Positions 37,196 through 45,984 of a stretch of DNA of 64,000 nucleotides are shown here, in pieces. Source of the stretch: Dictyobacter formicarum (GTDB taxonomy: Bacteria > Chloroflexota > Ktedonobacteria > Ktedonobacterales > Ktedonobacteraceae); contig NZ_BNJJ01000001.1 of assembly GCF_016587435.1 (NCBI RefSeq), forward strand, positions 248,001 to 312,000. Reading direction: 5' to 3'. Below the pieces are notes generated by a model. The model did not search any database, had not been told where the DNA came from, and worked only from the letters and a program-made list of their open reading frames with translations. The translations under genes were made by a program, and so were the position numbers. The first letter of the stretch is position 1. Each line of letters starts with the position of its first letter.

Positions 37196-38137
37196 TCATC
37201 GGCCTGCGCTTTGTAAAGCCTCTCCCCGTAGGCGTTGCACATCGCGCATTGGTGGGACGCCGAAGAGGCTTTTGTACTCCCGATTGAAGTGGGAGGCGTC
37301 CTGGTACCCCACGCGAAAGGCGGCACTCGTTGCATCGAGGTCTTCGCTCAGCATCAGACGGCGGGCCTCCTGGAGTCGCAGCCGTTTCTGGAATTGCAAG
37401 GGACTCATCGCCGTGACGGCCTTGAAGTGGTGCTGCAAACTCGAGACGCTCATGCCCAGTTCTCGCGCCAGGGTCTCAATGCGCAGGGGCTGATCGAAGC
37501 TGTGACGCAGTTGCTTGACCGCTGTCGCGATGTGGGGAGTGTAGCCTCCTTCCATCGCCAGGTGACGGAGCCGAGCACCTTGCTCTCCTATCAGGAGCCG
37601 ATAGATAATTTCCCGTGTAATCAGCGGCATCAAAACTGGCGCTTCGTCAGGGGAATCCAGGAGACGGACAAGGCGCACGAGGGCGTCGAGCAGGTTGCCA
37701 TCTACCGGGCTGACATCAATGGCCCTTACCTCAGCACGCTCTCTGGGTAAGGAGTGAGCGGCATCAACGATGACCGAGTTGACGAGAGTGGGGGCGAGTT
37801 CCAGGCGCACAGCAAGGTAGGGCCGCTCCTTGGATGCATCGAGGACCTGACTGATGCGGGGCAAATCGACCGTGGTGAGTAGGTAGCGTGAGGGATCGTA
37901 GTAGTAGCGGCTCTCACCCAGCAGAACCTCTTTGCTGCCCTGGACAATCACGGCCACGGATGGCTCGACCACGCTGTGAACTCGCTGGCGAGGCACCGAG
38001 GTGCGGGAAAGATGAAGCCCTTTGAGCGGCTGAAGGGTCCCATCTTCGTGAATAGCCTGTGCAACGCGCCAGGCCAGTTCCTCGCGATTCGCGTGTATGC
38101 GTTGTGCCTCGTATTGTACTTTCTGATCGTTGATCAT
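37196..38137 (-). CDS. AraC-family transcriptional regulator
   Basis: 313 residues: an N-terminal AraC cupin-like domain (SVVEPSVAVIVQGSKEVLLGESRYYYDPSRYLLTTVDLP) and a C-terminal double HTH (LRIETLARELGMSVSSLQHHFKAVTAMSPLQFQKRLRLQEARRLML and AAFRVGYQDASHFNREYKSLFG). The family often controls nearby oxidoreductases; the NmrA-like gene at 38938, 800 bp upstream and divergent, is a candidate. Start ATG 38137 was chosen because similarity begins there; the open frame extends to 38383. Confidence 0.9.
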   Translation of the reverse strand: MINDQKVQYEAQRIHANREELAWRVAQAIHEDGTLQPLKGLHLSRTSVPRQRVHSVVEPSVAVIVQGSKEVLLGESRYYYDPSRYLLTTVDLPRISQVLDASKERPYLAVRLELAPTLVNSVIVDAAHSLPRERAEVRAIDVSPVDGNLLDALVRLVRLLDSPDEAPVLMPLITREIIYRLLIGEQGARLRHLAMEGGYTPHIATAVKQLRHSFDQPLRIETLARELGMSVSSLQHHFKAVTAMSPLQFQKRLRLQEARRLMLSEDLDATSAAFRVGYQDASHFNREYKSLFGVPPMRDVQRLRGEALQSAGR

Positions 38138-38484
38138 CTCCAAGGGACCTCTTCTTTCGTCATCGCGCATCGTGAAGATTTGCAGAATTTGCCAATCATT
38201 TTCAGCAATTATTCTATCACCTGGTGCTTCAGGGCGTCTATAATCCCCTCTAGAAAGAGCACGAACTTCCAGGCATGTGCCACAGAATTTGGCAAATTCT
38301 TCAATAACAGACAACGCTGGACAGAGGTGTTGGTCTCTCCAACCCTCACCTGATAACCCGAATGGTGAGCAGTACTTTACCATTACTCATCCGTTTCATC
38401 CTCCCTTTCGGCAATCCTTTCCCTTGCTGGCGCAACGATTTGCCTGGGGGAGCTGCGCATCTTCTTTCTCGATCCGCAGACTCA

Positions 38485-38637
38485 TATGGAAAGGTCCACA
38501 TTCAGGAACTGCCTCGCTCAGAATGGGATACCCTTGTGAAGCATGCCCATGTGGGATACATTACCTGGGAGGAGTTTGAGCACAATGAGGTACAGTTAGC
38601 CATGAATAGTCAAGCCTATGCATTTGCTGTGTTTTGA
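38485..38637 (+). pseudogene. Serine recombinase remnant
   Basis: About 50 residues (YGKVHIQELPRSEWDTLVKH then HVGYITWEEFEHNEVQLAMN) match the Recombinase domain of large serine recombinases (W-x-x-L-x-x-x-A-H-x-G-Y-I-x-W-x-E-F-x-x-N). No catalytic domain lies upstream. It is a relic of an older element, different from the intact recombinase at 54-56 kb. Confidence 0.65.
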
Positions 38638-38937
38638 AGTGCTTGTCGTCTTTTTGACATGATTGAAAAGGAAGCCTCTAGCAAATGATACCATAAAATT
38701 TGCAAAAATGACTCTTGAAGGGGCTCTCTTCCTAGATTATGCTTCCTGCGAAGGTCAGCGCTAGTGCAGGTTCCAGAGACCTGTAGTGCAATAGAGCCAG
38801 CGTTCCTGTGTTCAACGAAGATGAGGGACGCTCTCTCTTACACATTAGGTCTCCTGAGATTACACTAGACACAAACAGGTATTTCTCATACGGGAAAAAG
38901 GGTTTTAAGGAAAATCACAATCTTGGAGGTAGTTTTC

Positions 38938-39822
38938 ATGATCGTCGTCACCGCACCTACAGGCCAGTTCGGCCATCAAGTTCTGAACAACCTGCTCAAT
39001 AGTAACGAGCCGATCCGCGTGATCGTACGCGATCCCTCTCGCCTTCCCGCGCACACACGTGAGCGCGTCGAGGTCGTGCAAGGATCGCATGGCGACCTCG
39101 ACGTCGTCAACCGGGCGTTCGCAGGTGCCGACTCTGTATTCTGGGTGGTACCCCCGGACCCCCACGCCGCGAGCGTCGAGGCCGCCTACGTGGACTTCAG
39201 CAGGCCAGCGTGCGAGGCCTTCAAGAGTCAGAGGGTTAAGCGAGTGGTTGGGATCTCGGCCCTCGGTCGCGGCACGGCGATGGAAAAAAACTCCGGGCTG
39301 GTGGCGGGGTTGCTGGCCAAGGACGACCTGATCGCAAGCACGGGGGTCAGTTACCGGGCACTGACGATAGCCTCCTACATGGATAACCTGCTCCGTCAGG
39401 TCGGGTCGATCAAGAGCCAGGGTATGTTCTTCGACGTGGTATCCGGGGAGCGCAAGGTCCCAACCTGCGCCACCCGCGACATCGCCTCCGTCGCCACCAG
39501 ACTGCTACTCGATCACTCCTGGAGTGGACAGCGCAGCGTCCCGGTGCTTGGCCCTGAGGACCTGTCCTTCAACGACATGGCGCAGATCATGTCGGAGGTG
39601 CTAGGCAGGCCAGTGCGCTACCAGCAGATCCCTGGCGAGGCCCTGAAGGCCAGGCTGACCGGATCCGGGATGTCCGACGCTATGGCACAGGGCATGGTCG
39701 ATATGATGGTGGCCAAGGATAACGGTATCGACAACGCCGAGCCACGCACCCCCGAGTTCACCGCCCCTACCAGCTTTCGCCAGTGGTGTGAGGAAGTGCT
39801 CAAGCCAGCCGTCTTGGCCTGA
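38938..39822 (+). CDS. NmrA-like NAD(P)-binding protein
   Basis: 294 residues from ATG 38938 with GGAGG 8 nt before. Rossmann start MIVVTAPTGQFGHQVLNNLL, cofactor-linked VIVRDPSRLP, ADSVFWVVPPD, and later YRALTIASYMDNLLRQ, as in NmrA/HSCARG and quinone-reductase-like atypical SDRs. It may act as a redox sensor or a reductase. GC-rich codons like those of the two other acquired oxidoreductases in this window. The divergent AraC gene is its likely regulator. Confidence 0.85.
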   Translation: MIVVTAPTGQFGHQVLNNLLNSNEPIRVIVRDPSRLPAHTRERVEVVQGSHGDLDVVNRAFAGADSVFWVVPPDPHAASVEAAYVDFSRPACEAFKSQRVKRVVGISALGRGTAMEKNSGLVAGLLAKDDLIASTGVSYRALTIASYMDNLLRQVGSIKSQGMFFDVVSGERKVPTCATRDIASVATRLLLDHSWSGQRSVPVLGPEDLSFNDMAQIMSEVLGRPVRYQQIPGEALKARLTGSGMSDAMAQGMVDMMVAKDNGIDNAEPRTPEFTAPTSFRQWCEEVLKPAVLA

Positions 39823-40300
39823 GCACCACGGCGACGGAGCAGGCGATTATTCTGGGGCTGATGTGCGAAATTAAGAAGCCGCTGCCTGTCGAGGCGTTGA
39901 TGGCGATTCTTGAGGATGTTGAAACCTCAAGCATCTTTTTGCGTATGGATGTGGCCCATACACTGGCAGCGACGCGCGCGGAAGAAGCATGTGATCTCTG
40001 CATTCGTTTGGCTTTGGATCCAGAAGAGCACCTCTGGTTACGCGAAATACTGATAGGTGATTTCCCGAGTTGGAAAGAGCGAGTTTCTGATAAATTGCTG
40101 CTCACGCTGATGACTGATCCAATACCGGCGGTTTGTACTGCGGTCATGGAGGTGTGGTGCTACCGGTCCTCGCAGACTATTCGATTTTGCCCTATTTGCG
40201 TCACGAGGGGAAAATATGTACGCGAAACAGCGATTAAAACGTTGATGGCCGCCAAGCAACGTGTTCCCATTGAGCCTATTCTTCGAGGTATTGATGGAGC
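39823..40300 (+). pseudogene. HEAT-repeat protein fragment
   Basis: Helical-repeat sequence (QAIILGLMCEIKKPLPVEALMAILEDV, MDVAHTLAATRAEEACDLCIRLALDPEEH, KYVRETAIKTLMAAKQRVPIEPILRG) typical of HEAT/PBS-lyase-like repeats. It lacks a beginning and an end. Two compensating single-base shifts near 40155 and 40215 put PVLADYSILPYLRHEGK into another frame. It begins at the stop of the NmrA gene, so a recombination junction lies there. Confidence 0.6.
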
Positions 40301-40301
40301 A

Positions 40302-40610
40302 AGGCATGTCAAGCGAGTGGGGCAAGGGCGCCCCAAGCTCCGAACCAGGCGGGTTCTGGGAGATAAGGCGTACAGCAGTCGCAAGATTCGCCGCTTGAGA
40401 TAGCGGCGGGGAATTGGGTACACGATTGCCCGCAGCTGCGATGAGACGCGCACCGGGCCCTTTAACCGAGCCCTCTATAAAGAGCGCAATGTGGTCGAAC
40501 GCACGATTAATCGACTCAAGCATTTTCGGCGCGTGGCCACTCGCTACGAGAAGCGTGCGGTCAATTTCCTGGCTATGGTCACGCTTGCCTGTATTCTGCT
40601 TTGGTTATGA
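40302..40610 (+). pseudogene. IS5-family transposase, C-terminal remnant
   Basis: VGQGRPKLRTRRVLGDKAYSS (about 40308 onward), then [51 protein letters not shown], is the C-terminal DDE region (with catalytic Glu in [10 protein letters not shown]) of IS5/IS427-type transposases. A TAG at 40401-40403 interrupts it and the N-terminal two thirds are missing. Confidence 0.8.
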
Positions 40611-40964
40611 CTTGCAAACAGGCCCTGGTCCATTTAACTGAACGCGATTTCATAGGCTCGTTTGATGCATTCGCCTTTCTCCATACACCTTTTTCTGGTA
40701 ATAACGTGTTACGTCTGTGAACGATCACTTTGGCCATTCTCAATCATCCAACGTTTGGCGAAAACGATACAAATAATGGCACAAAATTTTATGAGTCAGG
40801 AGATTTTCGCGGTATCCTGTCATCAATCTGTATCCAGAACGTTTTTAGGGGATTCATTAGAAATTATATGAGACCGGGAAAACGAAAATTTATTCTACGA
40901 ACAATATAAATGGCGCCTATTGTATAGATAGACGACCAACTATTTTAGAATTGAGGTAAAGTAT
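40611..40964. other. Intergenic
   Basis: No gene recognised. AT-rich towards its right end, where the promoter of the cupredoxin gene must lie. Confidence 0.4.
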
Positions 40965-41360
40965 ATGTTGAGAAAATCAGGCGTCATCCTGGCCCTATGT
41001 AGCGTTATCGTCCTTCTCCTAGCAGCCTGTGGCACTGCTAGCAATGCTAATCCGGCTTCTCACTCTACAGACAACATTGTCCACATGAGCAGTATGCAGT
41101 TTGTCCAGTCGTCCATCACTATTAAAAAGGGAGAAAGCGTCACATTGGTTTCTGATACGATGACACTGCACATTATCGCTAATGGAACCTGGGAGCAGGG
41201 TGAGGCACATCCAGGCGCTGAGCCGGGTGCGCCGCAGGTCAAGGATTTGCAAGTTGCAGGCAATAGTTCGCAGATGATTGGTCCGTTCACTACGGCAGGA
41301 ACGTTCAAGCTCTATTGTACGATCCATTCCGGTATGAACCTGACTGTCCAGGTAGTGTAG
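40965..41360 (+). CDS. Cupredoxin-like lipoprotein
   Basis: 131 residues. A signal peptide with lipobox LLLAACGT (Cys22) predicts an outer-face membrane-anchored lipoprotein. The mature part has the cupredoxin pattern: SSITIKKGESVTLVSDTMTLHIIANGTW and FKLYCTIHSGMNLTVQV, with His (LHII), Cys (YC), His (IH) and Met (GM) as a type 1 copper site. It probably carries electrons at the cell surface. ATG 40965 has GAGG 8 nt upstream. It is followed by a DoxX-like membrane protein. Confidence 0.85.
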   Translation: MLRKSGVILALCSVIVLLLAACGTASNANPASHSTDNIVHMSSMQFVQSSITIKKGESVTLVSDTMTLHIIANGTWEQGEAHPGAEPGAPQVKDLQVAGNSSQMIGPFTTAGTFKLYCTIHSGMNLTVQVV

Positions 41361-41493
41361 GAGTACCGAACCGTCAAGCAGGAATGAATGAAATACATAC
41401 CATCCCTTCCTAAATAAACAAAAAGACACAAAAGATAAGAGCGCACCAGCCGCACATTTTCAGGCGCGTGGTGGGCTAATAAAGGTGAAAGCA

Positions 41494-42126
41494 ATGATTA
41501 ATCCTCGTATTGAAACTCGACCACTACTAGAAGAATCTGTAAAGCCGCAATCTGACAGACAGTCTCAAGAACGCGTAATTCCGACCACGAATCTGGCGCT
41601 GATCGGCCTGCAACTCATCGTTGGCTATGCCTGGTTGCTAGCTGGTGTCGATAAGATCCTGCTGGGAACCTTCCCTGATCAGCTCAGTAAGCTTCTTCGC
41701 ACCACTACCAGCAGCGGGCGCTTGCCGGGCCTCTTCGTGGCTCTGCTGCAGGGACTGGTTGTGCCTAACGCTACACTCTTCGGCTTCCTCATCGAGTGGG
41801 GTGAGACACTCGCCGGTCTGGGACTCATTACCGCTGGTCTGGTAACGTTGCTGCGCCCGTTTGCCAAGCGCGCTCTCAGAGGAAGAAGTGCGATCCTGTT
41901 CGCCTATGGCGATCGGCTGCTGGTGATCCTGGCGCTGCTTGCCGCCATCGGTGCAGGACTGCTCGGTCTGAGCTACTTCATGCTGGATGGTATGCCTGCC
42001 CCCTGGTTCACTCCCGGCGTCGCCTACGGTGGTGCAATGGACACCGGACTCTTCCTTGCCGCTGCAAGCGTCGTTATCATTACAGGCCAGCTCACACAGG
42101 GCGGCAAAACCAAGCATATAGCTTGA
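41494..42126 (+). CDS. DoxX-like membrane protein
   Basis: 210 residues with about four transmembrane helices (ALIGLQLIVGYAWLLAGVDKILLG; FLIEWGETLAGLGLITAGLVTLL; LLVILALLAAIGAGLLGLSYF; last helix near 195). DoxX/DoxD proteins occur in quinone-linked oxidoreductase complexes. Adjacent to the cupredoxin gene on the same strand (134 bp apart), so an electron-transfer pair is a fair inference. Start ATG 41494; GTG 41485 also in frame. Confidence 0.75.
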   Translation: MINPRIETRPLLEESVKPQSDRQSQERVIPTTNLALIGLQLIVGYAWLLAGVDKILLGTFPDQLSKLLRTTTSSGRLPGLFVALLQGLVVPNATLFGFLIEWGETLAGLGLITAGLVTLLRPFAKRALRGRSAILFAYGDRLLVILALLAAIGAGLLGLSYFMLDGMPAPWFTPGVAYGGAMDTGLFLAAASVVIITGQLTQGGKTKHIA

Positions 42127-42199
42127 ACATAAGATAACAGATGCTCCTATTACCCCAAGATGTGCGGCAACGTACTTGGCGTATCTGCAAGGAGAGAGA

Positions 42200-42402
42200 A
42201 TGAGCCGTGAACAGCGAGCAGGGGCCGTCGAAAAAGAGACCGGTCGCCTCGAATCCTTCAGCGATGGTGTCTTTGCCGTCGCCATTACGTTGCTGGTGTT
42301 CAATTTGCAGGTGCCACACCTGCCGGGAGCGATCTCCGTGCCCGCGCTGGGCAGCGCGCTGCTTGCGCGGTGGCCGTCTTACCTCACGTTCATGACGAGT
42401 AA
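42200..42402 (+). pseudogene. TMEM175-like potassium channel, N-terminal fragment
   Basis: ETGRLESFSDGVFAVAITLLVFNLQVPHL followed by LLARWPSYLTFMTS is the first helix with the FSD signature and the start of the second helix of bacterial TMEM175 (DUF1211) channels. Similarity stops at about 42402; the remaining frame is antisense to the chromate transporter. It was cut off when that block arrived or by deletion. Confidence 0.75.
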
Positions 42403-42452
42403 AGTAGCGAGCATGGGGGGCATAGGATCGTTTAACATGTTTATTTTGCACG

Positions 42453-42476
42453 TCGGAGGGCGCGTAAGCCCTCCGA
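42453..42476. terminator. Hairpin after chrA
   Basis: TCGGAGGGC (42453-42461) and its exact complement (42468-42476) with a 6-nt loop, 20 bp past the chrA stop. Terminator-like, without a clear T-run. Confidence 0.5.
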
Positions 42477-42496
42477 TGGCACCAGGAATCGCGTCG

Positions 42497-43795
42497 TTAC
42501 AGCAAGCTCACACCAGCACCCAGCAGAGCGGAAAGGACCACCACTACCCAGGGTGGCACCTTCCAGATCACCAACAGCCCAAACGCCAAGAGGCCCAAGG
42601 CAAAATCCACTGGAGCGTGAATCGCACTCGTCCAAATAGGTTGATAGAGGGCTGCCAGCAAAATACCCACCACAGCGGCATTAATACCACGCAACGCGGA
42701 TTGGAAGGCTTCGATGGAGCGAAGATGATTCCAGAACGGCAAGATACCAATCACGAAGAAGAACGAAGGGAGAAACATCGCGACGAGGGCAATCAACGCT
42801 CCAAGCCATCCGTTGGGAGCAGGTGAGCTTACCGCTCCCAGGTAGGCAGAGAAGGTGAAAAGGGGGCCAGGAACCGCCTGCGCCGCTCCATAGCCTGCCA
42901 AAAACTGGTCGTTATTCACCCAGTCAGCGGGCACCACCTCCCGTTGCAAGAGCGGCAACACTACATGTCCGCCACCAAAGACGAGGGAACCGACCCGAAA
43001 AAACGTATCAAAGAGGGCGAGGCCCTGCACGTGGATCACCAGACGAAGCACTGGTAGCCCGACCAGGAGGACAACAAAAAGCCCCCAGCAGAACATAGCC
43101 AATCGTCGTGACACCTTGAGCGGGAGCGCAGCAGGTTTCGTGCTCTCTGTTGTCCGAAGAAACCGCCATCCGAGAAGTCCCCCCACGGCAAGGATCACGA
43201 TTTGTCCAATGGCAACAGGCCACAGGAGGATGACGATGGCTGCCAGAATCGCTATCGTTGCTCGTGAACGATCAGGGCAGAGCGTCTTTGCCATGCCCCA
43301 CACAGCTTGCGCCACCACGGCGACAGCAACCACCAGCAGTCCATGGAGCCATCCTGCCTGCGTGATTCCGTGGAGACCTCTGGTGACATAGGCAAAGATG
43401 GTCAATGCAATGGCGGAAGGGAGAGTAAAGCCAAGCCAGGCTGCGAGTCCTCCCCATACCCCTGCACGTGTCATTCCCAGCGCAATCCCCATCTGACTGC
43501 TGGAAGGGCCAGGCAAGAACTGGCACAGCGCCAGCAGATCCGCGTAGTTTTGCTCATCGAGCCACTTGCGGCGCACGACGATCTCCTCGCGGAAATAGCC
43601 CAGATGAGCGATAGGGCCGCCAAAGGAGGTCAGGCCCAGCCGTGTAAAGGTGGCGAGCACTTCCAGAAATGCGCCTGCAGCAGGACGAGGAGCATCGTCC
43701 TGCTGGGATACTTCCTGATCGCCTGGGATATTCCCTGGCCTCTCGCTGATCTGCTTGTTCTGCTCCTGTTGTTTCATACGCTCTGTCTCTTTCAT
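42497..43795 (-). CDS. chrA: Chromate transporter ChrA (two-domain CHR family)
   Basis: 432 residues with two homologous CHR halves. N half: FTRLGLTSFGGPIAHLGYFREEIVVRRKWL, then CQFLPGPSSSQMGIALG. C half: FFRVGSLVFGGGHVVLPLLQREVV, then GYGAAQAVPGPLFTFSAYLG. About ten membrane helices. It exports chromate across the inner membrane. The start was set at ATG 43795; ATG 43777 is possible and the frame is open to 43942, crossing a tetranucleotide repeat. It neighbours arsenic-type genes, forming a metal/oxyanion resistance block. Confidence 0.9.
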   Translation of the reverse strand: MKETERMKQQEQNKQISERPGNIPGDQEVSQQDDAPRPAAGAFLEVLATFTRLGLTSFGGPIAHLGYFREEIVVRRKWLDEQNYADLLALCQFLPGPSSSQMGIALGMTRAGVWGGLAAWLGFTLPSAIALTIFAYVTRGLHGITQAGWLHGLLVVAVAVVAQAVWGMAKTLCPDRSRATIAILAAIVILLWPVAIGQIVILAVGGLLGWRFLRTTESTKPAALPLKVSRRLAMFCWGLFVVLLVGLPVLRLVIHVQGLALFDTFFRVGSLVFGGGHVVLPLLQREVVPADWVNNDQFLAGYGAAQAVPGPLFTFSAYLGAVSSPAPNGWLGALIALVAMFLPSFFFVIGILPFWNHLRSIEAFQSALRGINAAVVGILLAALYQPIWTSAIHAPVDFALGLLAFGLLVIWKVPPWVVVVLSALLGAGVSLL

Positions 43796-43818
43796 CGAAT
43801 TATGGTGTGTTCGTGCCT

Positions 43819-43846
43819 CATCCATCCATCCATCCATACATACATA
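43819..43846. repeat. Tetranucleotide microsatellite upstream of chrA
   Basis: Four CATC units followed by three CATA units. On the minus strand this reads ATGG/ATGT repeats with an in-frame ATG just upstream of the chosen chrA start. Confidence 0.85.
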
Positions 43847-43865
43847 CAGCAGAGCTACCAACTGA

Positions 43866-44150
43866 CTATCTGTATGGCTCAAAAAGTTCAACGGGATTGC
43901 CGGAAGAGCCGTCCAGCAGAATCTGCTTGCCACCGTTACCACTCACGATGTCGTTGCGAAACTGGGTTCCGCTCGAGCACAAAGCCTCGATCAGACTGGC
44001 AAGGTCTTTGACCTCGATTTGGATGCGATTCCAGCCTCTAGGCTCCGGGTGTTTACCATCCGGCATGAACTGGACCGAGCCACCCGATCCACCTGCAGCC
44101 GAAAGAAGGGCTTTCTTCTTGGAGACCCTTGCCTCGTATGCATGAATCAT
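43866..44150 (-). pseudogene. VOC-family protein with its N-terminal half deleted
   Basis: 94 codons. The C-terminal part (PDGKHPEPRGWNRIQIEVKDLASLIEALCSSGTQFRNDIVSGNGGKQILLDGSSGNPVELFEPY) closely parallels residues 60-130 of the intact VOC protein at 45387-45773, but the N-terminal beta-alpha module, with half of the metal site, is missing. Its ATG at 44150 directly abuts the 26-bp motif shared with the ArsR-ArsC promoter, so it may still be expressed and regulated. Confidence 0.65.
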
Positions 44151-44465
44151 TTTATTCCAATCTTATTTGAAGCAAACATATTTAATAGGACTATAGCACG
44201 TCTCTTCAATAAAGGCAAGATCAGTGGGCCACCCAGTGACTGCCCCGTGTGTTGCGGGCTGCGTATGAGTTCTCACGAGATCTGATTCCTCCCCTCGCCG
44301 TCAGCCGCGAGATCATCAGTGGTTACAAGCAAGGGCTGTGGCTCACGCGAGCCCCCACCATGATGCCGTCTTCTCCAGAACCACAGCCCTTCACTCTTGA
44401 CTTTTCAACTCCAATTGGGCATAATACTCTTAAATTGAATTGCTTCAAATAAGATTGGAATAAAA
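44150..44465. promoter_or_regulatory. Divergent regulatory region bounded by a 26-bp perfect inverted repeat
   Basis: 44150-44175 and 44440-44465 are exact inverted copies (core TTGCTTCAAATAAGATTGG). Each lies immediately in front of a start codon: ATG 44150 (minus) and ATG 44468 (plus). Their position suggests two operators for the ArsR domain encoded downstream. The 264 bp between hold no gene I recognise. Confidence 0.65.
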
Positions 44466-44467
44466 CG

Positions 44468-45265
44468 ATGCAGACGATAGTACCGCCAGCGCCATCGGTG
44501 CTCAAACTGCTGGCGCATGATTTGCGGTGGACGTTACTCCAACAGCTCACACAGAGTGATTACCGTGTGGCCGAACTCGTTGCGCAGGTGAAGCAGCCAC
44601 TCAATCTGGTGTCCTACCACTTACGCCAGCTCCGCCAGGCGGGTCTTGTGTATGAGCGACGCAGTACTGCTGATGAGCGTTCGTTTTACTACAGCCTGGA
44701 CCTGCAACGCCTGCACATGCTCTACCTGGAAGCGTCGTCAAGCCTCCATCCGAGCCTTGGGGAAACGATTCCCCCAGGGAGCCGCACGCAATGGCACTTT
44801 GACGGTCCCCCACCACGTCTTCTGTTTCTCTGTACGAGCAACAGCGCACGCTCTCAAATGGCTGAGGCGCTTGTGCATCACCTGGGCCAGGGACAGGCCC
44901 AGGCGGTGAGTGCTGGGAGTCATCCTGCCCAGGCGGTCCATCCGTTGGCGATCCGCACGCTTGCCCGATGGGGCATCCAGATGAGCCAGTCCGTGCCCAA
45001 ATCCTTGGAGATGTTTGTGGGTCAGTCGTTTGATCGCGTGATCACGCTCTGTGATCGGGTTCGCGAGCGGTGTCCCACCTGGCTAGACTCGTCGCCGATT
45101 CACTGGAGTTTGCCCGATCCTAGCACGGCAGAAGGATCGGAAGCGGAGCGACAACAGGTCTTCGATCAGTTGGCAATTCAGTTGGACATGCGTATTCGGC
45201 TCCTGCTCACGTTGCTGGAGCAAGAGCGCCGGGAGACGATTTCGGGACAGAAGACCGGAAGCTGA
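44468..45265 (+). CDS. ArsR-ArsC fusion (repressor plus arsenate reductase)
   Basis: 265 residues. Residues 10-95 are an ArsR winged helix (LKLLAHDLRWTLLQQLTQSDYRVAELVAQVKQPLNLVSYHLRQLRQAGLVYERRSTADERSFYYSLD). Residues 115-255 are a low-molecular-weight phosphatase-type arsenate reductase: LLFLCTSNSARSQMAEAL (Cys122, Arg128 of CX5R), then ITLCDRVRERCP, the C-X6-C pair used by thioredoxin-linked ArsC, and LPDPS with the general-acid Asp. It would reduce arsenate and control its own promoter, where a 26-bp operator-like motif lies. No arsenite exporter (ArsB/Acr3) is visible in the window. Confidence 0.9.
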   Translation: MQTIVPPAPSVLKLLAHDLRWTLLQQLTQSDYRVAELVAQVKQPLNLVSYHLRQLRQAGLVYERRSTADERSFYYSLDLQRLHMLYLEASSSLHPSLGETIPPGSRTQWHFDGPPPRLLFLCTSNSARSQMAEALVHHLGQGQAQAVSAGSHPAQAVHPLAIRTLARWGIQMSQSVPKSLEMFVGQSFDRVITLCDRVRERCPTWLDSSPIHWSLPDPSTAEGSEAERQQVFDQLAIQLDMRIRLLLTLLEQERRETISGQKTGS

Positions 45266-45386
45266 GCGTCTCTCAGCCCGGTTCCGGGCTGGAAACGAGA
45301 AGGACTTTTGCGACACCAAGTCAAGGAAAGGATCCCTGTAAAGGACTCATCGAAGGAACATGGTTCTTGAAGAAAAGGAGAAAGAT

Positions 45387-45773
45387 ATGGCACGCATTCG
45401 CTATATTATTGAGGATGTCGATCAAGCGATCACCTTCTACACGCGCCATTTGGGATTTACGCTGGAATTCAACGCGAGTCCGGCGATGGCCTTAGTGACG
45501 CGAGGAGATCTCCATCTCCTGCTCAGCGGCCCGCAAAGCTCTGGGGCGCGCCCTCTGCCTGACGGGCAGCGCCCCTCCCCTGGCGGCTGGAATCGCCTGG
45601 TCATTGAGGTGGAACATCTGCCAGCCGTGATGGAGACGCTCAAACAGGCAGGAGTGCCTTTCCGTCGAGATGGCATCGTCAGTGGGCCAGGAGGCCAGCA
45701 AATCTGGATTGAAGATCCCTCAGGCAATCTCATTGAACTGTTTGAGCCAGCGGGACCCCCATCTCGCCCCTAA
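45387..45773 (+). CDS. VOC-family protein downstream of ArsR-ArsC
   Basis: 128 residues from ATG 45387 with AAAAGGAG upstream. VOC pattern: RIRYIIEDVDQAITFYTRHLGFTLEFN, GGWNRLVIEVEHLPAVMETLKQAGVPFRRDGIVSGPGGQQIWIEDPSGNLIELFEP. It follows the ArsR-ArsC gene by about 120 bp. VOC proteins in ars operons include the C-As lyase ArsI, but the cysteines expected for ArsI are not seen, so this may be another dioxygenase or lyase. A truncated relative is at 43866-44150. Confidence 0.85.
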   Translation: MARIRYIIEDVDQAITFYTRHLGFTLEFNASPAMALVTRGDLHLLLSGPQSSGARPLPDGQRPSPGGWNRLVIEVEHLPAVMETLKQAGVPFRRDGIVSGPGGQQIWIEDPSGNLIELFEPAGPPSRP

Positions 45774-45817
45774 CGATCTGCTGACTCTGAAAGATCCGGG
45801 AGCCTTGCTCGCCCACA

Positions 45818-45846
45818 GGGTGCGCCATGAATTTCATGGCGCACCC
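45818..45846. terminator. Near-palindromic hairpin after the VOC gene
   Basis: GGGTGCGCCATGAA (45818-45831) and its exact complement (45833-45846) with a single base between; about 12 bp of GC-rich stem. No T-run follows. It probably ends the arsRC-VOC transcript. Confidence 0.6.
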
Positions 45847-45926
45847 GAAAAGGGCCTTGTTGGGGTATCACTCTGGAAGCTGGAACCTTCCGCTTGGCCT
45901 CGCGGGCGATACGTGTAGAATCTGGC

Positions 45927-45960
45927 TGTAAATCCCACAATGAAACTGGTGGGATTTACA
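45927..45960. promoter_or_regulatory. 12-bp inverted repeat upstream of the P450 gene
   Basis: TGTAAATCCCAC (45927-45938) and its exact complement (45949-45960) with a 10-bp spacer, ending 24 bp before the P450 start. Spacing and length fit an operator for a dimeric repressor; an RNA hairpin is possible too. Confidence 0.5.
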
Positions 45961-45984
45961 ATTCACAGAGAAAGAGAGATCCTA

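Noticed and set aside
39823..40610. One continuous gene over HEAT and transposase sequence
   Set aside because: The open frame 39861-40403 fuses two unrelated fragments, with further frame changes and an internal stop.
43796..43942. Longer ChrA beginning at 43942
   Set aside because: Its first residues include the tetranucleotide repeat and antisense of a VOC fragment; CHR proteins do not need them.
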